From the NCBI GenBank assembly GCA_046349935.1, contig JAXMBK010000010.1, positions 1 to 64,000 of the forward strand: a stretch of 64,000 nt of DNA, in the 5' to 3' direction. The DNA is from CAIXSC01 sp046349935. GTDB lineage: Bacteria > Planctomycetota > Planctomycetia > Pirellulales > Pirellulaceae. Shown here one piece after another: positions 53,426 through 62,598 of this stretch. The first letter of the stretch is position 1, and every line of letters begins with the position of its first letter. The notes under the pieces are model-generated. The model had not been told where the DNA came from, did not search any database, and saw only the letters and a program-made list of their open reading frames with translations. The translations under genes were made by a program, and so were the position numbers.

Positions 53426-53908
53426 CTAGAAGAGCGGCGGACGGCCCAATTGGCGACGCACCACGGCCCACTGGCCGGCGTGCATCAGGAAGTGCGAGCC
53501 TTGCAGCGAAAACAGGGCCGCGACCGTCGGTGCGTAGTCGAGGCCGGTCGGCTTGTCCAAGTCGGCTTCCGGCAATTTGTCGAGCGCCGCGAGCGTCGCG
53601 GCGCGCTGAGCGGCCGCGACCTGCAGCAGCTCGTCCTTCGAGCAGAATTGCGACGCGTCGTCGGAACCGGCGGTTTCCTTCGAGTATTTCTCGAGGAAGC
53701 CGGGAGGAAGCGGCGGCATCGCGCCCGAGCAGGCTTGGTTGACCATCTGGTGTTCGGCGGCGATCAGGTGGCCCAACTGCCAATTGATCGTGTTGATCCC
53801 CGGCGCCGCTCGACGCATCAAATCGGCGTCCGTCAGGTCGCCCAAGTAGGCCATCGCGACCATATTCCCCGTATCGATCGACAACCGAATCGCTGCCTTG
53901 GCGTTCAT
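53426..53908 (-). CDS. DinB-family protein
   Basis: 160 residues, a four-helix bundle. Metal-ligand histidines are in NWQLGHLIAAEH and in HFLMHAGQWAVVRRQLGRP. DinB-family members include thiol-S-transferases and uncharacterised damage-induced proteins. AGGAG precedes ATG 53908. No further function can be read. Confidence 0.85.
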   Translation of the reverse strand: MNAKAAIRLSIDTGNMVAMAYLGDLTDADLMRRAAPGINTINWQLGHLIAAEHQMVNQACSGAMPPLPPGFLEKYSKETAGSDDASQFCSKDELLQVAAAQRAATLAALDKLPEADLDKPTGLDYAPTVAALFSLQGSHFLMHAGQWAVVRRQLGRPPLF

Positions 53909-54007
53909 GCGACTAGCCGCTCCTAAGTTGAAGGTTCGTATCGAACCACTGTGTAGCGAGCCATTGTGTAGCAGAAGCGGCGGGAAGGCTAGGCGGGTCC
54001 CCGCCGA

Positions 54008-56338
54008 CTAGAACTCCTGCCGTTCCAGGTACAGGCAGCCCAGCCCCAGCACCACGATCATGAACGCCGCACTGCTCCATACGGGCGCCCACGGGTCGAG
54101 CTGCTTCTGCGCCTCGTCGAGGTTCTGGCGGCCTTGCGCCCCTTCGACCGGCTTGGCCGACTTGCCCGACAGCAAGTACGTCACCGTGTCGCCCAGCTCG
54201 CGCGGCTTGGGGAACAACGTGTAGGCCGGATGAATCACGTAGCGGTAGCTGGCGTCGAGCAGCCCTGCTTTGGGCGACCACCGCTGCGCCACGCGCATGT
54301 CGCTCACCGTGTACTCGGTCAACCGAGTCACTCGATCGACCACGCGCAGGTGTTCGGCGTCGCGGAACGCGATGGCGGAGATCTCCCCCTGTCCCGAAGC
54401 CGAGGCGAATTTCACGTCCGCTTTATCCGTGTCCACCATCCACAGATGTCCGTCGTGGAACAGGGCCGCGAAATGCCGTCCGCCCGGCGCGCCGACCAAG
54501 AAGCGCGGCGGCTGCGTTCGCTCCATCTCAAACTCCTTCACCACCTCCCCGTCGCTCGCGCGCAACAACGTCAAGCGTCCGTCTTCGCGCCCCGCAAGCA
54601 CGAAGTCGCCGGCGTACGCGATCGTCATCGCAGGCATCTCTTCTTCGTCCAGCGGCTTCTCCAAGCGACGCTGGTAGCGACCGTCGGCGTCCTTCTTCAG
54701 CAGCACCAGCTTGCCGCGCGTGTAGACGGCCAGTTCGCCCGAATCGGGGTTGAGCGACACGGAGGCAGGACGCGTGATGAGCAACGGGTCTTCGGGTCCG
54801 ACGGAACGATAGACGTCGGCCGACGGAATCGGCAGTGCGAGGCCAAACACCTTCACCGGCTTAGATTCCTGCAAAGGGTTTCCTTCCAGCCGATAGAGTC
54901 CGGTGCTGGAAACAACCAGCAGCTTGTCGTCCGGTTCTCGGAACAAATACATCGCGCCCGACGCCGCTCCCGCGCCTTTAACGCTCTTGAAGTCATCTTG
55001 GCGCGGGCCGACGTAGGTCAACACCTGGCCGGTGCGGAACGAACGCTGGATGGCGACCAGTTGATCGCCAGCCGGGTCATAAATCGGTCCCACCGACTTC
55101 ATCTCGGGCGGGATCACCGGCATGAACATCATGGCGGGCCGCAACTGCTTCTGCACGTCGCTGGTGAACACCTCGGTCCACGCATTCGTCGCCTCGTCCC
55201 AACGAAATACGAAGCCCATTTCGTTGACCGCCAGCGGCGCGTCTTTCGCGTCGATGACCTGCACCAGCCGCTGTTTGGAGATGTAAAAGCTATCCAGCGA
55301 GCGTTCCGCGAGCCCGAGCGTGAAGCAGACGACCCAGAAGACGACGGTCACGATGATCGACACGATCGCGCTCCGCCACATCAGCCCCGACAAAGCCGAG
55401 ACGGTGTAGTAGATTGCGAACATGAACAGGTACACCGGGATGCTCCACAGCAGCTTCGGATCCCACGAATCGAAGCGCAGGCCGAGGATCAGCCACAGAC
55501 CGACGACGAGCACCGACGCATTGAGCAGCGTGAAGGCGCAGCCGCCCACGAACTTCGACAGGAACAAGAACGACCGCGTGACCGGCTTGCTCAGCAGCAG
55601 ATTGAGCTGCCCGGGGTCGAACATCTGCGGGATGATCGGCGACGTGACCAGGATCGCGACGAACACGCCGATGATGCCGACGAGGAACCCGATCAGCCAC
55701 GCGACGGCCGACTCCAGTCCGTCCCGAAATTGCTTGGGACGAATGGGCAGCGGATCTAGAATGTCGAATCCCAGATACCGCACCTGGAACGACTCGGGCG
55801 GGCTCGCCTCGACGAAATCCGTGTAGGCCGCTTCCAGCAGCAAACGGTTGCGGCGTCCGATCTCGGTCGGCTTGAGTTTCTCGACCGGCTGATCGACCAA
55901 GGGGCGCAGTTCCTCCGAGGCCATCGGGACGTTCTTCCACGACTCCTTGTCGTAGAACTCGGGCAATTCCAGCAGCCGGTTCATCTCATTGCGCACGGCG
56001 CCGAGCGAACGGACGAACTGCATCGCGCCGTCGAAATCGCCGTCCTGCGGCATCGCGAATTCGTTCGTCATCTTGCGCGTCTTGTCGTCCATGAGCGACA
56101 CAAAGTGGCGCGCGGCAGACGGCTCTTCTTTCTTCGCGTCGTCGCGCACGCGCTGGATGAACGCCGGCCAGTCGCGGACGTCGCTTTCGTTGAGCGTCAC
56201 AGTGGTGCGTTCGCGATAGCCGAAGGGCGCGATGGCCATCAGCACGAGGACGATCAGGCCCAGGACGACCCACAGGACGCGCGACGCGAGCGCTTCGCGG
56301 AACGAGTCGATAATGACGGCGAGATACGGACGGAACAT
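54008..56338 (-). CDS. ABC transporter membrane protein with beta-propeller-like insert
   Basis: ATG 56338 is preceded by GGAGGAG; a GTG two codons upstream is possible. The product has about 776 residues: one N-terminal helix, a soluble part, at least five membrane helices (about 210-420), then about 300 residues that look like a WD or PQQ-type beta repeat region (DGRYQRRLEKPLD..., ADKADVKFASASGQGEISAIAF), and a final helix at about 750-770. It belongs with the ATP-binding gene just upstream, whose stop is 8 bases away. The extra beta region between the helices is unusual for an ABC-2-type permease. Confidence 0.75.
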   Translation of the reverse strand: MFRPYLAVIIDSFREALASRVLWVVLGLIVLVLMAIAPFGYRERTTVTLNESDVRDWPAFIQRVRDDAKKEEPSAARHFVSLMDDKTRKMTNEFAMPQDGDFDGAMQFVRSLGAVRNEMNRLLELPEFYDKESWKNVPMASEELRPLVDQPVEKLKPTEIGRRNRLLLEAAYTDFVEASPPESFQVRYLGFDILDPLPIRPKQFRDGLESAVAWLIGFLVGIIGVFVAILVTSPIIPQMFDPGQLNLLLSKPVTRSFLFLSKFVGGCAFTLLNASVLVVGLWLILGLRFDSWDPKLLWSIPVYLFMFAIYYTVSALSGLMWRSAIVSIIVTVVFWVVCFTLGLAERSLDSFYISKQRLVQVIDAKDAPLAVNEMGFVFRWDEATNAWTEVFTSDVQKQLRPAMMFMPVIPPEMKSVGPIYDPAGDQLVAIQRSFRTGQVLTYVGPRQDDFKSVKGAGAASGAMYLFREPDDKLLVVSSTGLYRLEGNPLQESKPVKVFGLALPIPSADVYRSVGPEDPLLITRPASVSLNPDSGELAVYTRGKLVLLKKDADGRYQRRLEKPLDEEEMPAMTIAYAGDFVLAGREDGRLTLLRASDGEVVKEFEMERTQPPRFLVGAPGGRHFAALFHDGHLWMVDTDKADVKFASASGQGEISAIAFRDAEHLRVVDRVTRLTEYTVSDMRVAQRWSPKAGLLDASYRYVIHPAYTLFPKPRELGDTVTYLLSGKSAKPVEGAQGRQNLDEAQKQLDPWAPVWSSAAFMIVVLGLGCLYLERQEF

Positions 56339-56346
56339 AGCCACGA

Positions 56347-57354
56347 TTACTCCTCCACCGGCTCGACGATCGCGAGGAACGCGTCTTCGAGCGTCAAGCG
56401 GCGACGCACAATTCCCACGATGCTGACACTCATTTGCCGCAAGCGGTCGATCCGCTGGTCGACGGCCGATTGGTCCGGCAGGCGTTGAGTCACTCGCAGC
56501 GTCCCTTGCGTCGTCTGATCCCACAGCGAGTCGCCGACGTCGCCGAGCGCCATTTGGATCGCATCCTGCCGACCCTGCAGTTCGAACTGCACTTCCAGTT
56601 GCCCGTCGGCGCCAGCCAACTCGGCGGGGATCACTCCGCCCGCCGCCGTGCTGCGGGCCGCATCGCCCGTGATGTTCGACACGGGGCCGACGTATCGCAC
56701 GTTCCCCCTATCCAGGATCGCGACGCGGTCGCACACCAGCTCCACTTCCTGCAGGATGTGGCTGTTGACGAAAACCGTCTTGCCTTGCTGTTTGAGTTGC
56801 TGGAGGACGTTGCGGACGTGGGAGCGGCCGACCGGGTCGAGTCCGTCGGTGGGTTCGTCCAGGATCACGACTTGCGGTTCGTGCAGCAGGGCTTGCGCGA
56901 GTCCCAGGCGTTGCAACATGCCCTTGGAGTATTTCGAGACCGAATCGCCCGCTCGGTTCGCCAGCCCCACCAGCGCCAACAGTTGCTCGCCCCGCTGCCG
57001 GATCAGCGACGGCGAGAGGCCGTTGAGCTGCCCGTAGTACTGCAGGGCGGAGAGAGCCGTGTGGTGTCGCGCAATGCGGAGGTTCTCGGGCAGATAGCCG
57101 ACATGACGGCGAGCGCGGCGACTCCCGGCGGGGTGACCCAGCAGCGTAGCGACGCCGCCCGATTTGCGGACGATCCCCAGCAGGATCTTGATGAACGTGG
57201 TTTTGCCGGCGCCGTTGGGGCCGAGCATCCCGAAGACTTCGCCGGCGCCGACGGTGAACGACAACCCCTTCAGCACCTCGTGGCGCCGTCGCCGAATCCA
57301 GCCATCGCGATAAATCTTCGTCAGACCGTCAACTTCGATGACGTTTTGCGTCAT
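56347..57354 (-). CDS. ABC transporter ATP-binding protein
   Basis: 335 residues. The nucleotide-binding domain has Walker A GPNGAGKTT, the signature YSKGMLQRLGL, Walker B VVILDEPTDGLDPVGR and a switch histidine in VNSHILQEVE. The C-terminal about 110 residues form an extra domain as in ABC-2 exporters. It energises the permease encoded downstream. Substrate unknown. Confidence 0.93.
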   Translation of the reverse strand: MTQNVIEVDGLTKIYRDGWIRRRRHEVLKGLSFTVGAGEVFGMLGPNGAGKTTFIKILLGIVRKSGGVATLLGHPAGSRRARRHVGYLPENLRIARHHTALSALQYYGQLNGLSPSLIRQRGEQLLALVGLANRAGDSVSKYSKGMLQRLGLAQALLHEPQVVILDEPTDGLDPVGRSHVRNVLQQLKQQGKTVFVNSHILQEVELVCDRVAILDRGNVRYVGPVSNITGDAARSTAAGGVIPAELAGADGQLEVQFELQGRQDAIQMALGDVGDSLWDQTTQGTLRVTQRLPDQSAVDQRIDRLRQMSVSIVGIVRRRLTLEDAFLAIVEPVEE

Positions 57355-57360
57355 TCAGCA

Positions 57361-57599
57361 CCTGTAAATGAACCCCTTCGATGACCCCTAGCCGGCCCAC
57401 GCTCGCGACCGGCTCGTTCGTCCCCGCCTGTTTGCAACGCTTGGCCGGGTGCGACCGCACCGTCTGTGGAGTCATCAAATTACCAGTTTGTGGGAGATAC
57501 CCAACTCAACCCTTGCAGTTTTCGTTGTCCAGACAGAATAATTGAGGCGAACGTTGGCAGACGTCTCCCTTCGGGGCGTCGTAGGGGCAAGGAGAGGGC
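57361..57599. other. Intergenic region before the thioredoxin-trypsin gene
   Basis: A 239-base divergent spacer that probably carries promoters for the ABC operon (minus) and the thioredoxin-trypsin gene (plus). AAGGAGAGGGC just before ATG 57600 is a strong ribosome site. A CCC-TTCG-GGG mini-hairpin is at about 57569-57578. No gene is seen. Confidence 0.4.
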
Positions 57600-60065
57600 A
57601 TGGAGATTGTGTGTCGTTGCACCAAGTGCAGCGCTCCCTTCAAAGTCGACTCGCAGTTCGTGGGCCGGAAGGCCAAGTGCCCGCAGTGCGCGCACGTGAA
57701 TGTCGTTGCTGCGCCAGAGGATGTGGCGAGTCCCCCGGTGCTGGTCCCGCCGCCTCGGTTCACCGACAGTCCGCCGACGGACGACCAAATGACGTCGGCC
57801 GATATTCCGGGCCCGCACACTTTGCCGAGCGGCGGGGTGGTGATCAACCCGAATCCGACGGCGCAGCCGACCACCGCCGGCCGCCGGTCGCCGCCGCCGG
57901 CGGGCGGCTCGCCGGGGAGTTCCCGGTTCACCGGCGCCCCGGCCACTCGCCCCGCGTCGCCTCCTCCCGCGCCTGTACCGCCGCCGGTCGAAATGCCGGT
58001 CGAGGAAGAATTTCCGATCAAAGTCGCCGATCGCCCGACGTCGGGGAAGCGATCGGGCAAGGGTGCGCGAGGCCGGTCGAGCGGCGGGAAGAAGATTCCG
58101 CCCATGGCGTGGGTGGTCGGCGCCGGCGTCGGAGCGCTGTTGCTGGCGGTCGCCGCGATCACCACGATCGTGTTCGTCATGTCGGGGCGCGATCCCAGTT
58201 TCACGCGCGTCGGCGCCAAGCCGTCGTTGGTCGTGGAATTGCCCGTCGAGGGACGACGCGACATGAAGCTGTTCCTGAACGACAAGACGCATCCGATTCC
58301 CGACACGGGCCCCGCGCAGCTGATCGTGGAAGAAGGCACGCACAAGCTCACGCTGCAACGCCGCGGCTACCACCAAGTCGACCACTCGTTCACGGTCCGC
58401 AAGGGAGATTCGCTCCCGTTTACTCCGGCCTGGGAACCGACGATGTCGCCGCCCATCGCGGGCGGAACGCCCGGAACGAATCCTGCCGGCGGATCGCCGC
58501 CCGCCGCGCCGTCCGACTTCCAGGCCGGTCCCACGGGCTTCGCCGGTTGGCAACAATTGCTCGAGGTGGCCCAGAAGATGGCGCTCGCGCAAAAGCGCGA
58601 CATCTTCCTGGTCTTCTCGGGGTCGGATTGGTCCAAGCAAACGCGGACGATGACCGACGAGATCTTCTCCCAGCCCAAGTTTCGCGCGTTCGCCGAACAG
58701 CGCTTCGTGCTGTTGGTGGTCGACTTGCCGCGCACCGAACAGGGGATCAATCAGCTGGCGGACATCAGCCAGAATCGCAACTTGAGCATGCAGTTCGGCA
58801 TCCGCAGCGTCCCCACCGTGCTGCTCTTGGACGCCGGGGGAACTCCGTACGCCGCCGACGGCTTCTTCGGCGACGGGCTCGACAAGTACATCCAGCACAT
58901 CACGCTGCTGCAAAACAAACACGCTCAGCGCGACGTGCGACTGGCCGCCGTCGATGCGTCGCGCAACAAATCGCCGGCCGAGCGACTCGCAGCGCTGGAA
59001 GCCGCCGTCCGCTGGCTCCAGGATGAAAAACTCACGCCGCACTACGGTCGCATCCTCGACAAATGGATGGCCCAAGCCCGGCAACTCGACCCCACCAACG
59101 AGCTTGGGAAACAAGAAATCGTCTTCGAAGCCGATTGGGTCGCGCGACTCAATTCGTCGCTCGTGGATCGCGAAAAGGCGAAGGCGGCGGCGGTGGTCGC
59201 GGATCTGATGAACTGGAGCAAATCGCATAAGTTCCTGGATGCGAATCGAGCGGTGCGCGTGCACTTGATTGCGGCGCTCTTGCTGTTGAACGCCATGGAC
59301 GATCCCGAGAACGCGCAGCGGCACATCGAGTTGGCGGGAACGTATCAACCCAGCGACGAGAAACTGAAGCAGGAACTGGCCGGCATGGCCAATTGGGCGC
59401 GGCGCAAGGACCAACTGTCGTCCGGCACCGGCTTCATCGTCGGCGCCGACGGCTATGTGCTTACCAACTACCACGTGATCGAGGGACCGGGGGAGACGGT
59501 GGTGCGCGTGCCGACGCAAGGCGGAATGGAAAGCGTGCGCGCCGACGTGATTGCGACCGACGTCCAGCAGGACATCGCGCTGCTGAAAGTCGACGCCGCG
59601 CGCTTTCCGTCCTTCAAGCCGCTCGCGGTGTCCGCGGATCGCGTGCGACGCGGCGCGGAAGTGGCCGTGTTCGGCTTTCCCTTGGGCGACGACTTGGGCA
59701 AAGACGTGCGCATCACGACCGGCGTCATCCACTCGCCCTCTGAACAATCCGAAGACAAGCGCCATGTGCTCGATTGCCGTATCAATCCGGGCAACAGCGG
59801 CGGGCCGGTGATGAATCGAGCGGGTCGCGTCATTGGGATGGTGACGGCGAAAACGGCGGGCGGAGTGGGGCTCGACAGCTACGGCGTGGCGATTGCCGCG
59901 CCCGATCTACAGACGTTCTTGTCGAAGAATCTGCCCGGGTACCAGATTCCCTCGCCAGGGGAAGCCGGCGCGACCGCCGACTCGCCGCTGCGGCTGGAAT
60001 GGGAAGCCGTCGACGAGCAGGCGTCGGCCAGCGTGCTCATGGTGCTGAAGATTCGCACGCCGTAA
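57600..60065 (+). CDS. Zinc-ribbon / thioredoxin-like / trypsin-like serine protease fusion
   Basis: 821 residues. The N-terminus has a zinc ribbon (C7-x2-C10, C27-x2-C30), a Pro-rich linker, one membrane helix at about 169-194, a short PEGA-like beta unit, a thioredoxin-fold domain from about 330 (DIFLVFSGSDWSKQTR, without a CxxC active site), a helical linker, and a trypsin-like domain with the triad H625 (NYHVI), D658 (DIALLKV) and S733 (PGNSGGP). No PDZ domain is visible. The cytoplasmic zinc ribbon and outside protease suggest a membrane sensor/quality-control protein. The order of these domains is characteristic of planctomycetes. Confidence 0.85.
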   Translation: MEIVCRCTKCSAPFKVDSQFVGRKAKCPQCAHVNVVAAPEDVASPPVLVPPPRFTDSPPTDDQMTSADIPGPHTLPSGGVVINPNPTAQPTTAGRRSPPPAGGSPGSSRFTGAPATRPASPPPAPVPPPVEMPVEEEFPIKVADRPTSGKRSGKGARGRSSGGKKIPPMAWVVGAGVGALLLAVAAITTIVFVMSGRDPSFTRVGAKPSLVVELPVEGRRDMKLFLNDKTHPIPDTGPAQLIVEEGTHKLTLQRRGYHQVDHSFTVRKGDSLPFTPAWEPTMSPPIAGGTPGTNPAGGSPPAAPSDFQAGPTGFAGWQQLLEVAQKMALAQKRDIFLVFSGSDWSKQTRTMTDEIFSQPKFRAFAEQRFVLLVVDLPRTEQGINQLADISQNRNLSMQFGIRSVPTVLLLDAGGTPYAADGFFGDGLDKYIQHITLLQNKHAQRDVRLAAVDASRNKSPAERLAALEAAVRWLQDEKLTPHYGRILDKWMAQARQLDPTNELGKQEIVFEADWVARLNSSLVDREKAKAAAVVADLMNWSKSHKFLDANRAVRVHLIAALLLLNAMDDPENAQRHIELAGTYQPSDEKLKQELAGMANWARRKDQLSSGTGFIVGADGYVLTNYHVIEGPGETVVRVPTQGGMESVRADVIATDVQQDIALLKVDAARFPSFKPLAVSADRVRRGAEVAVFGFPLGDDLGKDVRITTGVIHSPSEQSEDKRHVLDCRINPGNSGGPVMNRAGRVIGMVTAKTAGGVGLDSYGVAIAAPDLQTFLSKNLPGYQIPSPGEAGATADSPLRLEWEAVDEQASASVLMVLKIRTP

Positions 60066-60070
60066 CTGCG

Positions 60071-60155
60071 TCTCCCAATCAACCCAGTCTCCCGATCAAG
60101 CCAGTCTCCCGACAAAGCCAGTCTCTCGATCAAGCCAGTACTCGGGTCAGTCCAG
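60071..60155 (+). repeat. 17-bp tandem repeat, five units
   Basis: Units at 60071, 60088, 60105, 60122 and 60139 follow TCTCCCGATCAAGCCAG with 1-5 changes each. The last unit runs into the 3' end of the CoA-binding protein gene on the other strand. No known function. Confidence 0.8.
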
Positions 60156-60500
60156 CCCCACGATGCTGCAGGCGACGATGACGTTCAGTCCCAACCGTTC
60201 GGCCTCCGCGACCACTTCGGGGCTATCGCTGCCTGGATTCAGCCACAGTTCGTCGCACCCTTTGGCGGCGACGTCGGCCAGCACTCCCAGGGCGACGGCG
60301 GGCGGCAAGTACACGCTCACTCGATCCAACCGTTCCACGGGGACTTCGCCGAGCGACCGAAAGACCTCGAGTCCCTCGATCTGACCTCCCTTAGGATTGA
60401 CCGGAAAAACTTGGTAGCCGCGAGCCAGGTGAGCGCGCAACGAGATGTTGCCGTACTTGGTGCGGTCGGCGCTGGCGCCGAGGATGGCGACGGTGGGCAT
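60147..60500 (-). CDS. CoA-binding domain protein
   Basis: 117 residues. A Rossmann CoA-binding domain with VAILGASADRTKYGN and the later PSSYLPP-like YLPPAVALGVL, then ELWLNPGSDSPEVVAEAERLGL. It resembles the stand-alone YccU-type proteins. Its 3' end carries part of a tandem repeat. GGAGAG precedes ATG 60500. Confidence 0.88.
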   Translation of the reverse strand: MPTVAILGASADRTKYGNISLRAHLARGYQVFPVNPKGGQIEGLEVFRSLGEVPVERLDRVSVYLPPAVALGVLADVAAKGCDELWLNPGSDSPEVVAEAERLGLNVIVACSIVGLD

Positions 60501-60518
60501 CGAGTAACTCTCTCCGGC

Positions 60519-61853
60519 TCAGGGGGCGCGACGTGCGTCCAGTTGCGGGATGCGACGCGCGTTCCACGTGGCATGCCACTGTTTCCAGGCGTCGGTATGG
60601 TACCCGAAGTCGGCGCCGGTGATCTTCAAGAGCGCGGCGAGCACTTCTTCGTTGGAAGCGACGACCCGCTGCGCAACGGGTTCCGGCGCCGTTTGGATCT
60701 GCGGTCCGCCGATGACGGCGGCCGAGGGGTCGTCCTTGGGAATCATGACCCCCATGCCGTTGCCGCGCGCGGCCGAGGGAGGTCGAATCATGATCACATG
60801 CTGCGTCTGCAGGGACCGGATGAGCGGCCCGACGGCCGAGGGATCGTCGAGTCGCCCGAGCACATAGGCCGCTCGATTCACCACCAGATTGTTCCCGTCG
60901 CCCAGCGCCTTGCAGTAGAACTCCACGATCTGCGGCGTCTTGCGCTTCACGATGCGATCGATGGCCCCGTGAATCACCTCGGGATGCACCTCCAGCAACG
61001 GCGTGCGCAAGATCGCCTGCAACGCATCGGGCGAGTCGATTTCGTTGAGAATGTTGATGATGAATAAACGATACGCGGGCCGTCGATCGGACGTCAGCGC
61101 CTGGATGAGCGCGGGGACGGCCAGCGGGTCGCGAATCGCCGCCAACTCCCGGTGCGCTTCAACGGCCGCACGATCATGGCCGCGGGACTGGACGATCCAC
61201 TTGGCGATGCGATTCTTCCATTCCAATCGCTTCGCCGCCGCGCGTTGGCGTTCTACGAGCACGGCGACTTCCTGCTCCAAACGCCACTTCCCCTGAAAGT
61301 AGCGATAGCCGTTGTCGCCGGCGACCTCCTGAGGTCGCTTCCACTGCCCCTGCACTTGCACGTAGCCCAAGAGGGACCAAGCCTTCGCGTGATCAGGCTG
61401 CAATTCCACGATGCGCCGCAGATGATGCTCGCGCAAACCCTTCAGACTATGCTCGCGACACCATTCGGCCGCCGCCCACTGGCCGGCGACCGAGTCGTCG
61501 AAGGTCGGCGCGAGCCGTTCGTATTCCAGCTCGTCCGCCGTCTGCCGCTTCACCTCCCGCACCTGCTCCACCGGCAAACTGATCGTCCCCCCGCCCTCCA
61601 ACTCCACCTCGTACGGATCGTCGGGCTGGCGTTTAGGATTGAGCCATTTCCCGTGGAGCCGCCCGCCCGACTCCAGCAGCACGATATCGCCGCGCGCGGC
61701 TTGCGGTCCTTGCGTCTCGTCGCCGACGAACAAACCCGCCGCGAAGATGCCCGCGACCAAAGCGCAGTAGTACCCCGGCGCTGGACGGTTCCACGCCGTC
61801 GAAGAATGAGGCGACGAAGTCTCAGGCGACGGCGGTCGGCAGAGGATGCTCAT
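60519..61853 (-). CDS. HEAT-repeat-like exported hypothetical protein
   Basis: ATG 61853 (MSILCRPPS) has GGAG upstream; longer N-terminal extensions in the frame are unsupported. 444 residues with one hydrophobic segment (about 25-45), a part rich in charged helices (about 120-230), and repeated helical pairs (about 240-340, for example AIRDPLAVPALIQALTSDRRPAYRLFIINIL) like HEAT repeats. It could be a scaffold or lyase-like domain. Unknown function. Starts 18 bases before the CoA-binding gene, so coexpressed. Confidence 0.65.
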   Translation of the reverse strand: MSILCRPPSPETSSPHSSTAWNRPAPGYYCALVAGIFAAGLFVGDETQGPQAARGDIVLLESGGRLHGKWLNPKRQPDDPYEVELEGGGTISLPVEQVREVKRQTADELEYERLAPTFDDSVAGQWAAAEWCREHSLKGLREHHLRRIVELQPDHAKAWSLLGYVQVQGQWKRPQEVAGDNGYRYFQGKWRLEQEVAVLVERQRAAAKRLEWKNRIAKWIVQSRGHDRAAVEAHRELAAIRDPLAVPALIQALTSDRRPAYRLFIINILNEIDSPDALQAILRTPLLEVHPEVIHGAIDRIVKRKTPQIVEFYCKALGDGNNLVVNRAAYVLGRLDDPSAVGPLIRSLQTQHVIMIRPPSAARGNGMGVMIPKDDPSAAVIGGPQIQTAPEPVAQRVVASNEEVLAALLKITGADFGYHTDAWKQWHATWNARRIPQLDARRAP

Positions 61854-61949
61854 GCCCCGCTCCGAGGAGGAAATTGCGATGCGCGACGACGTCCAGTAGT
61901 GTAAGACGCGTCGCGTCGTCTTCCAACGCTCTCCGAAGAAATCCACTGC

Positions 61950-62546
61950 ATGAACAAGCCGTCCCCCCCCTCCTCCGACTCCCCCCCCTCCTCCGACGGC
62001 TCGCCGGTTCCTTCGGCGTCCGAACGGCTGTCGCCGGGGGTGAGCGCCGCGGCGGAACATCGGGCGTCGAGTCCGCGGGCGATTGCGTGCGCGGTCTTGA
62101 CCGTCAGCGACACTCGGACCCTGGAAACCGACACGGGCGGGCGCGGCGTCATCGATCGGCTCCTCGCCGCCGGCCACCGCCTGGTCGCTCGAGAAATCGT
62201 CCCCGACGACCCGCAGCAGATGCGCCCGTTGCTAGAACGTTGGCGGGACGACCCGTCGGTCGACGCGATCCTTTTGACCGGCGGCACGGGCATCGCCAGC
62301 CGCGACCAAACCTATGAGACGGTCGTCGGTCTGCTCACCAAACCGCTGCCGGGCTACGGCGAGCTGTTCCGCTACTTGAGCTTTCAAGAGATCGGCCCCG
62401 CCGCGATGCTCAGCCGCGCCGTCGGCGGACTTGCAGCGCGGACCGTGGTGCTGACCATGCCCGGTTCCACCGCCGCCGTCCGGCTGGCCATGGAGCAACT
62501 GATCCTACCCGAACTGTCGCACTTGGTGCGCGAGGCGCAGCGTTAG
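61950..62546 (+). CDS. Molybdenum cofactor biosynthesis protein MoaB/MogA family
   Basis: 198 residues. The core has AVLTVSDTRTLETDTGGRGV, the molybdopterin-binding LLTGGTGIASRDQTYE, and MPGSTAAVRLAMEQLILPEL. It adenylates or inserts metal into molybdopterin. The window also has FwdB/FwdD, which need a Mo or W pterin, so a shared cofactor demand is plausible. The first about 40 residues are Ser/Pro-rich and may be non-conserved. MoaB and MogA cannot be separated by eye. Confidence 0.9.
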   Translation: MNKPSPPSSDSPPSSDGSPVPSASERLSPGVSAAAEHRASSPRAIACAVLTVSDTRTLETDTGGRGVIDRLLAAGHRLVAREIVPDDPQQMRPLLERWRDDPSVDAILLTGGTGIASRDQTYETVVGLLTKPLPGYGELFRYLSFQEIGPAAMLSRAVGGLAARTVVLTMPGSTAAVRLAMEQLILPELSHLVREAQR

Positions 62547-62598
62547 CAGTGCGGGCGGGGATGTTTGCCGAGCCGATGTCGGCGTCGCGAACGCGCCG

